A DNA stretch of 64,000 bases from Pseudotabrizicola sp. Its GTDB lineage: Bacteria > Pseudomonadota > Alphaproteobacteria > Rhodobacterales > Rhodobacteraceae. The notes below the pieces were generated by a model that was not told the DNA's origin, searched no databases, and was given only the letters and a program-made list of their open reading frames with translations. The DNA lies in contig NZ_JAUSNR010000019.1 of NCBI RefSeq assembly GCF_030656345.1, forward strand, positions 388,796 through 452,795. Direction: 5' to 3'. Below, in pieces: positions 25,367 to 34,184 of this stretch; position 1 is the first letter of the stretch, and each line of letters begins with the position of its first letter. The position numbers and the translations under genes are program-made.

Positions 25367-26236
25367 TCAGCTGTCGCGCGCGATCACGAAACGCGCGGCG
25401 TCTATCAGGGTTCCGGCGCTGTCACCATAGGGGGCAAGGTGGGCCGTCGCCTCTGCGACCAGATCACGCGCCCTTGCGCGCGCGCCGTCCAGCCCCAGAA
25501 GCGAGACGAAGGTGGCTTTGCCGGCGGTTGCATCCTTGTGCAGGCGTTTGCCGGTCTGCGCCTCATCCCCCGTTTCATCGAGGATGTCGTCGGCGATCTG
25601 GAAGGCGAGGCCGAGGGCGGTGGCATAGGCGCGCAGCGGCGTAGGGTCGGCCCCGGCGATCACGGCCCCCGCTTCGGCGGACCAGCGGATCAGCGCGCCG
25701 GTTTTGCCCGCCTGCAGCCGGGTGATCTGCGGCAGGGTCAGTGGGGCGGGGCTGGTTTCGGCGGCGATGTCCAGCGCCTGACCCAGCACCATGCCTTCGG
25801 CCCCCGAGGCCACTGCCAGACCCTGCACCAGCGCGATGCGGGTGTCGCCATTGCCCAGCGCCGGGTCGCACAGCAGCTCAAACGCCAGCGTTTGCAGGGC
25901 GTCACCGGCCAGCACCGCCGTAGCGTCGTCCCATTTCACATGCACGGTGGGCTGGCCGCGGCGCAGGTCGTCATTGTCCATGCACGGCAGGTCGTCATGC
26001 ACGAGGCTATAGGCGTGCAGGCATTCCACAGCCGCCGCCGCGCTGATGGCACGCTCGGGCGGCAGGCCGAACAGGGCGGCGGTTTCCAGCACCAGAAAGC
26101 CGCGCAGGCGTTTGCCGCCGCTGACCGCATAGCGCATCGCGTGGATCACGGGTTCATCGGCCTTGTCGCTCAGGGCGTGGTCCAGCCGGGACTGGATCAG
26201 CCCACCGGCGCGGGCGAGTGCTGCGGGAAAGCTCAC
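25367..26236 (-). CDS. ispA: Geranylgeranyl/farnesyl diphosphate synthase (IspA type)
   Basis: 289-residue short-chain trans-prenyltransferase making farnesyl diphosphate. First Asp-rich motif DDLPCMDNDD near 85, second motif DDILDETGD near 215, and GGKRLRG near 45 for substrate phosphate. GTG at 26236 is the start: it overlaps the xseB stop (GTGA), and the track extension to 26329 is read from xseB in another frame. The order xseB-ispA-dxs is the conserved bacterial one. Confidence 0.93.
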   Translation of the reverse strand: MSFPAALARAGGLIQSRLDHALSDKADEPVIHAMRYAVSGGKRLRGFLVLETAALFGLPPERAISAAAAVECLHAYSLVHDDLPCMDNDDLRRGQPTVHVKWDDATAVLAGDALQTLAFELLCDPALGNGDTRIALVQGLAVASGAEGMVLGQALDIAAETSPAPLTLPQITRLQAGKTGALIRWSAEAGAVIAGADPTPLRAYATALGLAFQIADDILDETGDEAQTGKRLHKDATAGKATFVSLLGLDGARARARDLVAEATAHLAPYGDSAGTLIDAARFVIARDS

Positions 26237-26484
26237 ATCCCCTCCACCGGGGTGGTGCCGATGGCGCGGCCTTCGGCGGCGCGGATCAGTTCCACCTTTT
26301 CCTCGGCGTCTTTCAGCCGGGCCTCGCAATGCGCCTTCAATGCCGCGCCGCGTTCGTAAAGCGCGATAGAGGCATCGAGTGCCACATCGCCGCGTTCGAG
26401 CTGGCCCACGACCTGTTCCAATGCGGCCATCGCCTCTTCAAAGCTCATGCCCGATACGGGCTTTTCGGCGGGTTTGTCGGTCAT
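26233..26484 (-). CDS. xseB: Exodeoxyribonuclease VII small subunit
   Basis: 83-residue all-helical subunit that joins XseA to degrade single-stranded DNA. Family signature MSFEEAMAALEQVVGQLERGDVALD at residues 13-37 (seen in parts) and ALYERGAALKAHCEARLKDAEEKVE. Overlaps the HDAC-like gene upstream and ispA downstream by 4 nt each. xseA is not in this window. Confidence 0.95.
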   Translation of the reverse strand: MTDKPAEKPVSGMSFEEAMAALEQVVGQLERGDVALDASIALYERGAALKAHCEARLKDAEEKVELIRAAEGRAIGTTPVEGM

Positions 26485-27407
26485 GCGGCTTGCCTTCCCA
26501 GTTCTGTCACATGCGCGGCCACGCTGTCGGCCAATGCGTCCAGATCATAACCGCCCTCCAGCGCCGATACCACCCGGCCCGCGCAGCAGTCTTCCGCCAG
26601 ATCGCAGATGGCGCGGGTCAGGCGGGCGAAATCCTGCGTGGTCCAGTTCAGGCCCGCCAACGGGTCATCGCGATGGGCGTCGAACCCGGCGCTGATCAGG
26701 ATCAGTTCGGGTTTCCAGTCGCGCAGGGCATCGAGGACCGGCTGCCACGCGGCCCACATCTGCGCGCCGCCTGAGCCTGCGGCCAGAGGCAGGTTGGTGA
26801 TCTGGCCATGCGCGCCGCGTTCATCGGGGTGGCCTGTGCCGGGATACAGCGGCATCTGATGGGAGGAGACAAAGCGCACCCGCGCCTCATCCCACAGCAG
26901 ATCCTGCGTGCCGTTGCCATGGTGGACGTCGAAGTCGAGCACGGCCACGCGGGACAGGCCATGGTGGTCGAGCGCGCGCATGGCCCCGATGGCCACGGTG
27001 CCGAACAGGCAAAAGCCCATGGCGGTTTCGCGTTCCGCATGGTGGCCCGGCGGGCGGGTGGCGACAAAGGCGCGGCGGCCTGTGGTCAGCACATGGTCGA
27101 CTGCGTGACAGATCGCGCCGACGCCGCGCATTGCGGCGGTGTAAGAGCCGGGCGAGAGGATCGTATCGCCATCCAGCGGTGCCCAGCCGGTTGAAGGCAC
27201 CGCCCTGCGGATACGGTCGATGTGGCGCTGCGGATGGCAGCGCAGCACGTCCTCTACGTCGCCCATCGGGGCTGCCTGCCGGTCTATGGTCAGGCCATGC
27301 AACCCCCGCTCCACTGCCGCCAGCCGCGCCACCTGTTCCGGGTGGCCGGGCGGGGTCACATGCGACAGGCAATCGTCATGCGTCAGAACCAGAACCGGCT
27401 CAGTCAT
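26481..27407 (-). CDS. Histone deacetylase-family amidohydrolase
   Basis: 308-residue class II HDAC-like enzyme. ATRPPGHHAE near 130 holds the catalytic His pair, VLDFDVHHGNGTQ near 168 gives Asp/His zinc ligands, SAGFDAHRDDPL near 250 the third ligand region, and GGYDLDALA near 290. Bacterial members remove acetyl groups from polyamines, acetoin-related substrates or proteins; the substrate is not evident. ATG at 27407 starts the family N-terminus and overlaps nfeD by 8 nt. Confidence 0.9.
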   Translation of the reverse strand: MTEPVLVLTHDDCLSHVTPPGHPEQVARLAAVERGLHGLTIDRQAAPMGDVEDVLRCHPQRHIDRIRRAVPSTGWAPLDGDTILSPGSYTAAMRGVGAICHAVDHVLTTGRRAFVATRPPGHHAERETAMGFCLFGTVAIGAMRALDHHGLSRVAVLDFDVHHGNGTQDLLWDEARVRFVSSHQMPLYPGTGHPDERGAHGQITNLPLAAGSGGAQMWAAWQPVLDALRDWKPELILISAGFDAHRDDPLAGLNWTTQDFARLTRAICDLAEDCCAGRVVSALEGGYDLDALADSVAAHVTELGRQAA

Positions 27408-27666
27408 TGATATCGCGGTCCCACAGCCGGACCTGCCCCTTGCGCACCCCCAGCACCCGGCGCAGCACCAGCCAGGCCACCAGCGAGGCGACGGCAAACA
27501 CCAGCAGCAACACCGCCAGACTGCCGCCCAGCAGGCCAAGGCCCAACCCGGCCCCCACCACAACCGCCCCTATGGCAAAGCCCACGAAGATATAGCCCGG
27601 TGCCAGCACCTCCAGCACGCCAAGCGCAAAGCCTGCCACGATCCAGACCCACCAGACAGCCCACAT
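27400..27666 (-). CDS. NfeD-like membrane protein, truncated type
   Basis: 88 residues with two or three membrane segments (residues 3-25 and 28-68, glycine-rich) and a short tail VRKGQVRLWDRDI. This matches the small NfeD1b class, YbbK-type partners that accompany SPFH proteins. The usual soluble OB-fold of longer NfeD proteins is nearly absent, so the tail is only about 15 residues. Start and stop overlap both neighbours, indicating a tight SPFH-NfeD pair acting on membrane microdomains. Confidence 0.85.
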   Translation of the reverse strand: MWAVWWVWIVAGFALGVLEVLAPGYIFVGFAIGAVVVGAGLGLGLLGGSLAVLLLVFAVASLVAWLVLRRVLGVRKGQVRLWDRDIND

Positions 27667-28547
27667 CAGACGCGCCCTTTCAGCATCTTGAACGCGTCGG
27701 CAAAGGCATCCAGCGCCTGTGCGGGTATCAGAATGGTCTGCTTGCCCGGGCCTTGCGCCACCTTGGCCAGTGCATCCACCTGCGCCAGTGCCAGCTGGTA
27801 CTGCGCCGCCTCCAGCCCCGATTCGCGGATCGCCACGGCGATGGCCGATGTGGCATAGGCCTCGGCATCCGCCGTCACCCGCTTGGCTTTGGCCTGCTGT
27901 TCGGCGGCGTACAGGTCGGCATCGGCGGCGAGTTCAACCGAGCGTTTGCGGCCCTCGGCCTCCATCACATGTGCGCGGCGGGCGCGTTCGGCGTTCAGCT
28001 GTTGCAGCATGGCGGCGCGGGTCGCCTCATCCAGATTGACGTCGAGAATCTCGGCCCGCGTCACCTCGACCCCCCAGTCATCGACCATGGCCGTCACCTG
28101 TTCGCGCACGCGTTCAATCAGCTGGGCGCGGTTCGATTGCACCTGATCCAGCTCGATCTTGCCGATTTCAGAGCGCACGATCCCGGCCACCGTGGTGGCA
28201 ATCGCACCATCGATATCGCGGATGCGGTAGACGGTCTTTTCCGGTTCGGTGATGCGGTAAAAGACCGACGTTTCCACCTTTACCAGCACGTTGTCGGCGG
28301 TGATGGCATCCTGACTGGCGGTCGGCAACTGGCGTTCCAGGATAGAGATTCTATGCGCCACCCGGTCCAGAAACGGCACCACGAAGTTGATCCCCGGTCC
28401 CAGCACCGACCGCAGACGCCCAAAACGTTCGACCACATGCTTTTCCGACTGCGGCACGATCCGCACGCCCAGAAAGATGCACAGGATGATGAAGACGGCG
28501 ATGGCCAGAAACACCGCATTGCCGCCCAGAAACTGGTTGAAATCCAT
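27666..28547 (-). CDS. SPFH/band-7 membrane protein (QmcA/paraslipin type)
   Basis: 293 residues: one N-terminal membrane helix (AVFLAIAVFIILCIFLGV, 12-29), an SPFH domain (IVPQSEKHVVERFGRLRSVL to about 180), and a helical, Ala/Glu-rich region to about 260 that likely forms coiled coils in ring-like oligomers. Start ATG 28547 gives MDFNQFLGG before the helix; the longer track frame lacks a ribosome site. The final 1-nt overlap (TGATG) couples it to nfeD. Probable role is scaffold or quality control in the inner membrane. Confidence 0.88.
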   Translation of the reverse strand: MDFNQFLGGNAVFLAIAVFIILCIFLGVRIVPQSEKHVVERFGRLRSVLGPGINFVVPFLDRVAHRISILERQLPTASQDAITADNVLVKVETSVFYRITEPEKTVYRIRDIDGAIATTVAGIVRSEIGKIELDQVQSNRAQLIERVREQVTAMVDDWGVEVTRAEILDVNLDEATRAAMLQQLNAERARRAHVMEAEGRKRSVELAADADLYAAEQQAKAKRVTADAEAYATSAIAVAIRESGLEAAQYQLALAQVDALAKVAQGPGKQTILIPAQALDAFADAFKMLKGRV

Positions 28548-28814
28548 TACAGAACGCCTTGTACAATTCATTTTCGCCACAAGGATGGCGGGTTCAAAGG
28601 CCAGAGGCAAGTGCAGGGATAATCTTGCGCCGCTACCCAAGATGACCGTTCATTCTTCGCACAATTAATGATCAGGCGGGGAATTATCCTGTCTTTTGCC
28701 TGCTACGACGGCATTTCTTCGAAAAATTCTGAAATCCGTAGCCAAGTTTGCCAGAAAATCCCCCGGCCGCGGGTGCATGATCAGTCTATCATTTCCATCG
28801 CGAAAGGTCGCCCC
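28548..28814. promoter_or_regulatory. Divergent promoter region of the SPFH operon and dadA
   Basis: 267 bp with clearly lower GC than its surroundings, including a 23-bp element with ATTTC/GAAAT ends (28713-28735). Lrp-type regulators of dadA bind AT-rich imperfect palindromes, so this may be such a site, but the inner bases do not pair. No reading frame here looks coding. Confidence 0.35.
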
Positions 28815-30116
28815 ATGAAAATCGTCATCCTCGGCTCTGGCGTCATCGGCGTGACCTCGGCCTGGTATCTGGCACAGGCCGGGCATGAGGTGACGGTGAT
28901 CGACCGTCAGCCCGCCGCCGCACTTGAAACCAGCTTTGCCAATGCGGGCGAGATCAGCCCCGGCTATTCCGCGCCATGGGCGGCACCCGGCGTGCCTGTG
29001 AAGGCGCTGAAATGGCTGTTCATGGAACACGCGCCGCTGATCGTGAACCCAAAGCCCGACATGGCGAAAATTCGCTGGATGCTGCAGATGCTGGGCAATT
29101 GCACCAGTGCGGCCTATGCGGTGAACAAGGGGCGCATGGTGCGGCTGGCCGAATATTCGCGCGATTGCCTGACCGACCTGCGCGCCACGACCGGCATTGC
29201 CTTTGATGAACGCCAGCAAGGCACGCTGCAACTGTTCCGCACGCAAAAGCAGGTCGATGCGGCCGGCAAGGATATTGACGTGCTGCGTCAGGGCGGCGTG
29301 CCGTTCGAGGTGCTGGATGTGGCCGGTTGCCTTGCGGTGGAACCGGGTCTGGCGGATGCGGCGGGCAAGATCATGGGCGGGCTGCGCCTGCCCAATGACG
29401 AAACCGGCGATTGCTTCAAATTCACGCAAGGGCTGGCGGCGCAGGCGGCGGCGGCGGGCGTTACCTTCCGCCACGGCGTCAGCATCATCGGACTGAACCG
29501 GACAGGCGACAAGATCACCAGTGTCACCACGTCGGAAGGTGAGGTCACTGCCGATGCCTTCGTGCTGGCGCTTGGGTCGTATTCGCCCAAGCTGGCGGCA
29601 GATCTGGGCATCAGCCTGCCGGTCTACCCGGTGAAGGGCTATTCGATCACCGTTCCGGTCACCGATGCCAGCCGCGCCCCGGTGTCGACCGTGATGGACG
29701 AAACCCACAAGATCGCCATCACCCGGCTGGGCGACCGGATTCGCGTCGGCGGTATGGCCGAGATTGCGGGTTACGATCTGTCGCTGTCCGACAGGCGCAA
29801 GCGCACCCTGCAACACTCGGTCGAAGACCTGTTCGGCGGCGCGGGGGATCAGAGCCGTGCCACGTTCTGGGCCGGCCTGCGCCCGATGACACCGGATGGC
29901 ACCCCGATCATCGGGCGCTCGCCGCTGGCCAACCTGTTCCTCAACACCGGGCACGGCACGCTGGGCTGGACCATGGCCGCCGGATCTGGCCGGTTGCTGG
30001 CCGATATCGTGTCAGACCGCGCGACAGAGATCGAAAGCCGCGACCTTGGGCTTGACCGCTACCGCAAGCCCGCCAAAGCCGCACAGCCCGCCCTGCAGCC
30101 CGCCCCCGTACGCTGA
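28815..30116 (+). CDS. dadA: D-amino acid dehydrogenase
   Basis: 433-residue FAD enzyme at the inner face of the membrane that oxidatively deaminates D-alanine and other D-amino acids, passing electrons to quinone. FAD-binding [20 protein letters not shown] at residue 7, RQPA near 32, [19 protein letters not shown] near 46 typical of DadA, and the C-terminal [13 protein letters not shown] and [17 protein letters not shown] 28815 follows GAAAGG; the earlier ATG at 28668 would add 49 unrelated residues. No alanine racemase gene is adjacent. Confidence 0.93.
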   Translation: MKIVILGSGVIGVTSAWYLAQAGHEVTVIDRQPAAALETSFANAGEISPGYSAPWAAPGVPVKALKWLFMEHAPLIVNPKPDMAKIRWMLQMLGNCTSAAYAVNKGRMVRLAEYSRDCLTDLRATTGIAFDERQQGTLQLFRTQKQVDAAGKDIDVLRQGGVPFEVLDVAGCLAVEPGLADAAGKIMGGLRLPNDETGDCFKFTQGLAAQAAAAGVTFRHGVSIIGLNRTGDKITSVTTSEGEVTADAFVLALGSYSPKLAADLGISLPVYPVKGYSITVPVTDASRAPVSTVMDETHKIAITRLGDRIRVGGMAEIAGYDLSLSDRRKRTLQHSVEDLFGGAGDQSRATFWAGLRPMTPDGTPIIGRSPLANLFLNTGHGTLGWTMAAGSGRLLADIVSDRATEIESRDLGLDRYRKPAKAAQPALQPAPVR

Positions 30117-30126
30117 CCCTTCGCCA

Positions 30127-30147
30127 TTCATCTTGACAAAAATACTC
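30127..30147 (-). repeat. Single copy of the GAGTATTT intergenic repeat
   Basis: Minus strand GAGTATTTTTGTCAAGATGAA, differing by one base from the arm at 42296-42316. It lies 10 bp after the dadA stop and has no inverted partner. Followed by an imperfect GC-rich stem (CCGCCGGAGGCG). Confidence 0.7.
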
Positions 30148-30230
30148 CCGCCGGAGGCGTCTTCCGATGCCCCCGGCGTTCCCGCTTTGCCCCTGTGCGC
30201 GGCGGCCACAACCGGCTATGATCGCGCATC

Positions 30231-31493
30231 ATGCCCGCCCTGTGCCGCGATTGCCTGACCACATTTGACACGGCCCCGCCCCGGGGCCGCTGTCCGGCCT
30301 GTCGCAGCCCGCGCCTGCTGGCGCATCCTGATCTGTTCAGCCTCTCGATCGCGCATATGGATTGCGATGCCTTCTACGCCTCGGTCGAAAAGCGCGATGA
30401 TCCCTCGCTTGCCGACAAGCCGCTGATCGTCGGCGGCGGCACCCGCGGCGTGGTGTCCACCTGCTGCTATATCGCGCGCATCCATGGCGTGCGCTCGGCG
30501 ATGCCGATGTTTCAGGCGCTCAAGCTGTGCCCCGAAGCGGTGGTCGTCAAACCGCGTATCGCGCGCTATGTCGAGGTCAGTCGCCAGATCCGCGCCATGA
30601 TGGAGGATCTGACCCCCGCCATCGAACCCCTGTCACTGGACGAGGCGTTTCTGGACCTGACCGGCACCGCCCGCCTGCATGGCGCGCCGCCTGCGGTGCT
30701 GCTGGCGCGGTTGACCCGGCGGATGGAGGCAGAGCTGGGCATCACCGGATCTGTCGGCCTTGCCCACAACAAGTTTCTGGCCAAAATCGCGTCTGATCTC
30801 GACAAACCGCGCGGCTTTTCCATCATCGGCCCGTCAGAGACGGAGAGCTTTCTGCGCCCGAAACCCGTGCGCATCATCTGGGGGGTGGGCACCGCGATGC
30901 AGGCGTCGCTGGAACAGGCGGGCATCCGCACCATTGCCGATCTGCTGCGCTGGGACCGCGCCGATCTGACTGCGCGTTTCGGCCAGATGGGCGACCGGCT
31001 GTGGCATCTGGCGCGCGGGCAGGACAGCCGCCGCGTGACCCGGGATGAAAAGCTGAAGTCGATTTCCAAGGAAACCACGTTCTTTGAGGATACGTCTGAC
31101 CCCGATCTGCTGGACGGTCATCTGTGGCGGCTGTCGGAACAGGTGTCAGACCGGGCAAAGGCCAAAGGGCTTGCCGGGCGCACGGTGACGCTGAAGCTGA
31201 AAACCGGGGCGTTCCGGTTGATCACCCGTCGTCATGCCCTGACAGACCCGACCCAGATCGCCGACCGCATTTACCGCACAGCGCGGGGCCTGTTCGATCA
31301 TGCGGGCAATGCCGGGCCGTTCCGCCTGATCGGGGTGGGGATTTCCGATCTGGCACCTGAGGATCAGGCCGACCGCTCCGCCGATCTGCTGGACCCGGAT
31401 GCGGGCAAGCGCGCCATGGCCGAACGGGCCGCAGATGCGATTCGCGCCCGGTTTGGCAAAGAGGCGATCATGAAGGGGCGCGCGCTGCGCTAA
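30231..31493 (+). CDS. dinB: DNA polymerase IV with N-terminal zinc ribbon
   Basis: 420-residue Y-family translesion polymerase. Palm motifs IAHMDCDAFYASVEKRDDP near 40 and PLSLDEAFLDLTG near 140 carry the catalytic Asp/Asp-Glu; KFLAKIASDLDKP near 185, GVGTAM near 222 (HhH thumb) and a little-finger domain to about 345. Residues 5-24 form CX2C-X12-CX2C, a likely Zn ribbon absent from E. coli DinB. The last 60 residues show no obvious QLSLF-type clamp-binding motif, ending FGKEAIMKGRALR. Confidence 0.92.
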   Translation: MPALCRDCLTTFDTAPPRGRCPACRSPRLLAHPDLFSLSIAHMDCDAFYASVEKRDDPSLADKPLIVGGGTRGVVSTCCYIARIHGVRSAMPMFQALKLCPEAVVVKPRIARYVEVSRQIRAMMEDLTPAIEPLSLDEAFLDLTGTARLHGAPPAVLLARLTRRMEAELGITGSVGLAHNKFLAKIASDLDKPRGFSIIGPSETESFLRPKPVRIIWGVGTAMQASLEQAGIRTIADLLRWDRADLTARFGQMGDRLWHLARGQDSRRVTRDEKLKSISKETTFFEDTSDPDLLDGHLWRLSEQVSDRAKAKGLAGRTVTLKLKTGAFRLITRRHALTDPTQIADRIYRTARGLFDHAGNAGPFRLIGVGISDLAPEDQADRSADLLDPDAGKRAMAERAADAIRARFGKEAIMKGRALR

Positions 31494-31569
31494 GGCGGTC
31501 GCAGCGAGTTGATGTCGCGGGATCAAATGGTTCATTGACCTTCGATGCCCAATCCCTCAGCGAGGGCGG

Positions 31570-31932
31570 ATGAACTGGTTCCGATCCCTCGCACTCCTTT
31601 TGCTCGTTCTGGCGGTCATGCCATGGGGTGCCTATTCCGGAGCGACAACATTGCAGTCCGGGGTCCAGCAGGACGCCGGATTTGTCGGTGCGGGGCCAGA
31701 TTCAGCTGTATCCAGCGGTGAGTTCCGCAATGGAATAGCTTTCGCGCCAAAGCCGAAGCGGTGTCGGACAGCCATTCTGCTTGGAGCGCCCTGCGGGCCG
31801 GATCTTGCGCTGCCCGGTTCTGTGCTTTCCCCGGATCTGACGGATGTCGATGATGCTGTGCTTCTGGCGGGTGAAACCCAGCTTGCCGGAGTGAAGCTGG
31901 CAGGGTCACTGGACCCGCCCCGGTACCGCTGA
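31570..31932 (+). CDS. Small exported protein of unknown function
   Basis: 120 residues beginning with a signal-like segment MNWFRSLALLLLVLAVMPWGAYS; the remainder is low in charge with two Cys (KRCRTAILLGAPCGPD) near residue 65. Not recognised. It ends 61 nt before a lipoprotein L,D-transpeptidase gene in the same direction. A ribosome site (GAGGG) lies near the ATG. Codon use looks less GC-rich at third positions than neighbours, as does the following gene, so the pair may be recently acquired. Confidence 0.6.
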   Translation: MNWFRSLALLLLVLAVMPWGAYSGATTLQSGVQQDAGFVGAGPDSAVSSGEFRNGIAFAPKPKRCRTAILLGAPCGPDLALPGSVLSPDLTDVDDAVLLAGETQLAGVKLAGSLDPPRYR

Positions 31933-31993
31933 GTGTCGCGACCGCGCAAAACAGGCGGTCACCAACGATCACCAGCACATATGGATCAGACAC

Positions 31994-32695
31994 ATGATGA
32001 CCCGTCGTCTCTTCGTTACCGGGGGCTCCTCCACGTTGCTTTCGGCCTGCGTCATGCAGCCTACGCCCTCGCTCCAGCCACTGGTTGCCCCAGAAGCCGA
32101 AGCCTTCCCGCCGCTTCCCGCGCATTATGGCGCGATTACCAACGAACCCTATCCCATTCCCGCGGTACCTGAAGGCGTCGTGCCGCCCGAGCTGTGGCGG
32201 CAGGAGGTTGACAATCCGTTTCCGCTGGAAGCGCCCGGGACCATCGTTGTCGATCCTACCGCCGGTTTTCTGCATCTGGTGGGCGTTGAGGGACGTGCCA
32301 TGAGATACGGCGCGGGCACGGGGGCTGCGGCGTTCGCCTGGCAAGGGGACGCCAGGCTGCAGTTCTGCCGAAGCTGGCCCCGCTGGAGGGTGCCGGACAG
32401 CATGATCGCGCGCCAGCCTGATCTGGAGCCGTATTCCGTAGCGAATGGCGGTATGGACCCGGGCCCGGGAAATCCGCTTGGCGCGCGCGCCCTGTACCTG
32501 TTCCAGAATGGCGTGGACACGCTTTACCGGATTCACGGAGCATGCGAGCCAGAGTATCTTGGCAAACGCGTATCAGCTGGCTGCATTCGGCTGTTGGACC
32601 ATGACGTGATCGATCTTCGTCAACGCGTACGTCATGGGGTGACCGTACGTGTGCTGCCAACGCAGCACACGCCCGAAGCTGCCGCAGTGTATTGA
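31994..32695 (+). CDS. L,D-transpeptidase lipoprotein (YkuD family)
   Basis: 233-residue periplasmic cell-wall crosslinker. Lipobox LLSAC at residues 15-19 predicts lipidation, after an RR-containing N-terminus (MMTRRLFVTGGSS). YkuD catalytic motif is IHGACEPEYLGKRVSAGCIRL near 178-198 with active Cys in SAGCIR. Relatives form 3-3 crosslinks or attach proteins to peptidoglycan. The spacer region (residues 20-80) is Pro/Glu-rich. Starts at either of two adjacent ATGs. Confidence 0.88.
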   Translation: MMTRRLFVTGGSSTLLSACVMQPTPSLQPLVAPEAEAFPPLPAHYGAITNEPYPIPAVPEGVVPPELWRQEVDNPFPLEAPGTIVVDPTAGFLHLVGVEGRAMRYGAGTGAAAFAWQGDARLQFCRSWPRWRVPDSMIARQPDLEPYSVANGGMDPGPGNPLGARALYLFQNGVDTLYRIHGACEPEYLGKRVSAGCIRLLDHDVIDLRQRVRHGVTVRVLPTQHTPEAAAVY

Positions 32696-32708
32696 GGTCA
32701 CTTTTCCG

Positions 32709-32732
32709 AAGGCGGGGTAACCACCCCGCCTT
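32709..32732. terminator. Bidirectional terminator
   Basis: AAGGCGGGG/CCCCGCCTT stem with a 6-nt loop, 13 nt after the L,D-transpeptidase stop and 28 nt after the convergent amidohydrolase stop; T-rich on one side. Confidence 0.75.
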
Positions 32733-32760
32733 TCGCTGCGCAGTGTGCCGAACGCTGCGC

Positions 32761-33621
32761 CTATTCCGCCGCCAGCGGCACCTGCAGCCGCCCAATGCCT
32801 GCAATCTCGGCGACCACCCCGGCAATCAGGGTGCGGAAGGCTTCGAAATCGGCCCGGGGCTCGACCCGCGCCTCGTCCATGTAAAGCGCCCGGTCAATCT
32901 CGACCTGCACCACATGAAAGCCGCGCGACGGGCGGCCGTAGGTCTGGGCGATATAGGCCCCGGCAAAGGGTGCGTTGCGTGATACCCGCAAGCCGGCGCG
33001 GCGGAAGGCGGCTTCGACCTGATCCATCACATCACGCGCGGCGGCAGCCCCGAACCTGTCGCCAAGCACCACCTCGGGATGGGGAAAGCCGGGGCGGGAA
33101 TGCGCCTCGATCGCCTCATGCGGCATCGAATGGCAATCAATCAGCACCGACTGGCCGAATTGTGCGTGGCTGTCTTCGGTCAGGCTGCGCAAGGCGGCAT
33201 GGTAGGGGTGCCAATGGTCGCGGATCCGCGCCTCGGCCTCGGCCAGTGCCATCTTGCCGCGATAAATCGCCCGCCCGCCCGACACCACGCGGGGAATCAC
33301 CCCAAGGCCAGAAGCCACGCGCGGATTGTGCGGGCTGCGCGCCACACCTTCGATGACGGCGGCGTCCAGCTCATCCGCCGCGCGGTTCAGGTCGATAAAG
33401 GCACGCGGGGCATTGGCCGCGATCAGCGGCGCGCCATATTCGGTGGCTGACCGGAACAGATCATCGACAAAGGCATCCTCGGACGACCGGATGATTTGGG
33501 CATCCAGCACCGATCCGTCCAGAAATGCAGGCGGATAGACCCGGCCACTGTGGGGGGACGAGAAAACCACCGGCGTCTCGCGACGGGCGGGATGGTAAAG
33601 GGTAAAGGCTTCGCTGTGCAC
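32761..33621 (-). CDS. N-formylglutamate amidohydrolase family protein
   Basis: 286-residue zinc amidohydrolase that releases formate from N-formylglutamate or related N-acyl amino acids. Motifs PVVFSSPHSGRVYP near 17, RSSEDAFVDDLF near 46, FIDLNRAADELD near 75, IDCHSMPHE near 163 and QVEIDRALYMDE near 240. GTG start at 33621 has GGGAG eight bases before it. In histidine degradation the enzyme is HutG, but no hut gene is nearby, so a stand-alone member is inferred. Confidence 0.88.
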   Translation of the reverse strand: MHSEAFTLYHPARRETPVVFSSPHSGRVYPPAFLDGSVLDAQIIRSSEDAFVDDLFRSATEYGAPLIAANAPRAFIDLNRAADELDAAVIEGVARSPHNPRVASGLGVIPRVVSGGRAIYRGKMALAEAEARIRDHWHPYHAALRSLTEDSHAQFGQSVLIDCHSMPHEAIEAHSRPGFPHPEVVLGDRFGAAAARDVMDQVEAAFRRAGLRVSRNAPFAGAYIAQTYGRPSRGFHVVQVEIDRALYMDEARVEPRADFEAFRTLIAGVVAEIAGIGRLQVPLAAE

Positions 33622-33808
33622 TGCTGTCTCCCGGTCATACCTGTTATAGCGGGCTTTGCCGAAATGCCAAAAGCCAAGATTGCGTGGGGTGTGCGCGCGG
33701 AAAGGCTCTTGCGGCCATGGGCGGAACTGGCTATAGACCCCCGCACACCGACGCGGTTCCTCCCGCGTCCTTTTCTTTGGGGCTTTGGGGGAAATGCGGC
33801 TGTAGCGT

Positions 33809-33883
33809 GGGCGGTTAGCTCAGCGGTAGAGCACTACGTTGACATCGTAGTGGCCACTGGTTCGATCCCAGTACCGCCCACCA
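33809..33883 (+). tRNA. tRNA-Val (anticodon GAC)
   Basis: 75-nt tRNA with encoded CCA. Acceptor GGGCGGT/ACCGCCC, D-arm TAGCTCAGCGGTAGAGCA, anticodon stem CTACG/CGTAG with loop TTGACAT (anticodon GAC), T-arm CTGGTTCGATCCCAG. A housekeeping-like upstream region precedes it. Confidence 0.97.
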
Positions 33884-33958
33884 TTCACCGCCCCCATTCC
33901 TGGGGGTCACTGTTTTCAACTGGCGCGTGATGCGCCGCGACCAAGGAAAGAGACGACC

Positions 33959-34084
33959 ATGAAAGTCGCCAACTCGCTCCGTTCGCTGAAGACGCGTCAC
34001 CGTGATTGCCAGGTCGTGCGCCGCAAAGGCCGCGTCTATGTGATCAACAAGACGCAAAAGCGCTACAAGGCCCGTCAGGGCTGA
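33959..34084 (+). CDS. rpmJ: 50S ribosomal protein L36
   Basis: 41 residues, too short for the ORF track: begins [20 protein letters not shown] and ends YKARQG. It has only one Cys and lacks the C-C-C-H zinc site, so it is the zinc-independent form usual in alphaproteobacteria. AAGGAAAG precedes the ATG. It stands alone behind tRNA-Val and in front of a strong terminator. Confidence 0.96.
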   Translation: MKVANSLRSLKTRHRDCQVVRRKGRVYVINKTQKRYKARQG

Positions 34085-34108
34085 TATCGCTTGCAGCGAC
34101 ATGCAAAA

Positions 34109-34141
34109 AAAAGGCCGCCACGGGCAACCGGGCGGCCTTTT
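34109..34141 (+). terminator. Rho-independent terminator after rpmJ
   Basis: AAAAGGCCGCC/GGCGGCCTTTT stem (11 bp, 11-nt loop) followed by TTCTTTT, 24 nt after the rpmJ stop; preceded by an A-run, so also active in reverse. Confidence 0.9.
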
Positions 34142-34184
34142 TCTTTTGCTTGCAACCCGCAGCCCGGCGGCTAAGTGTTCGCCC

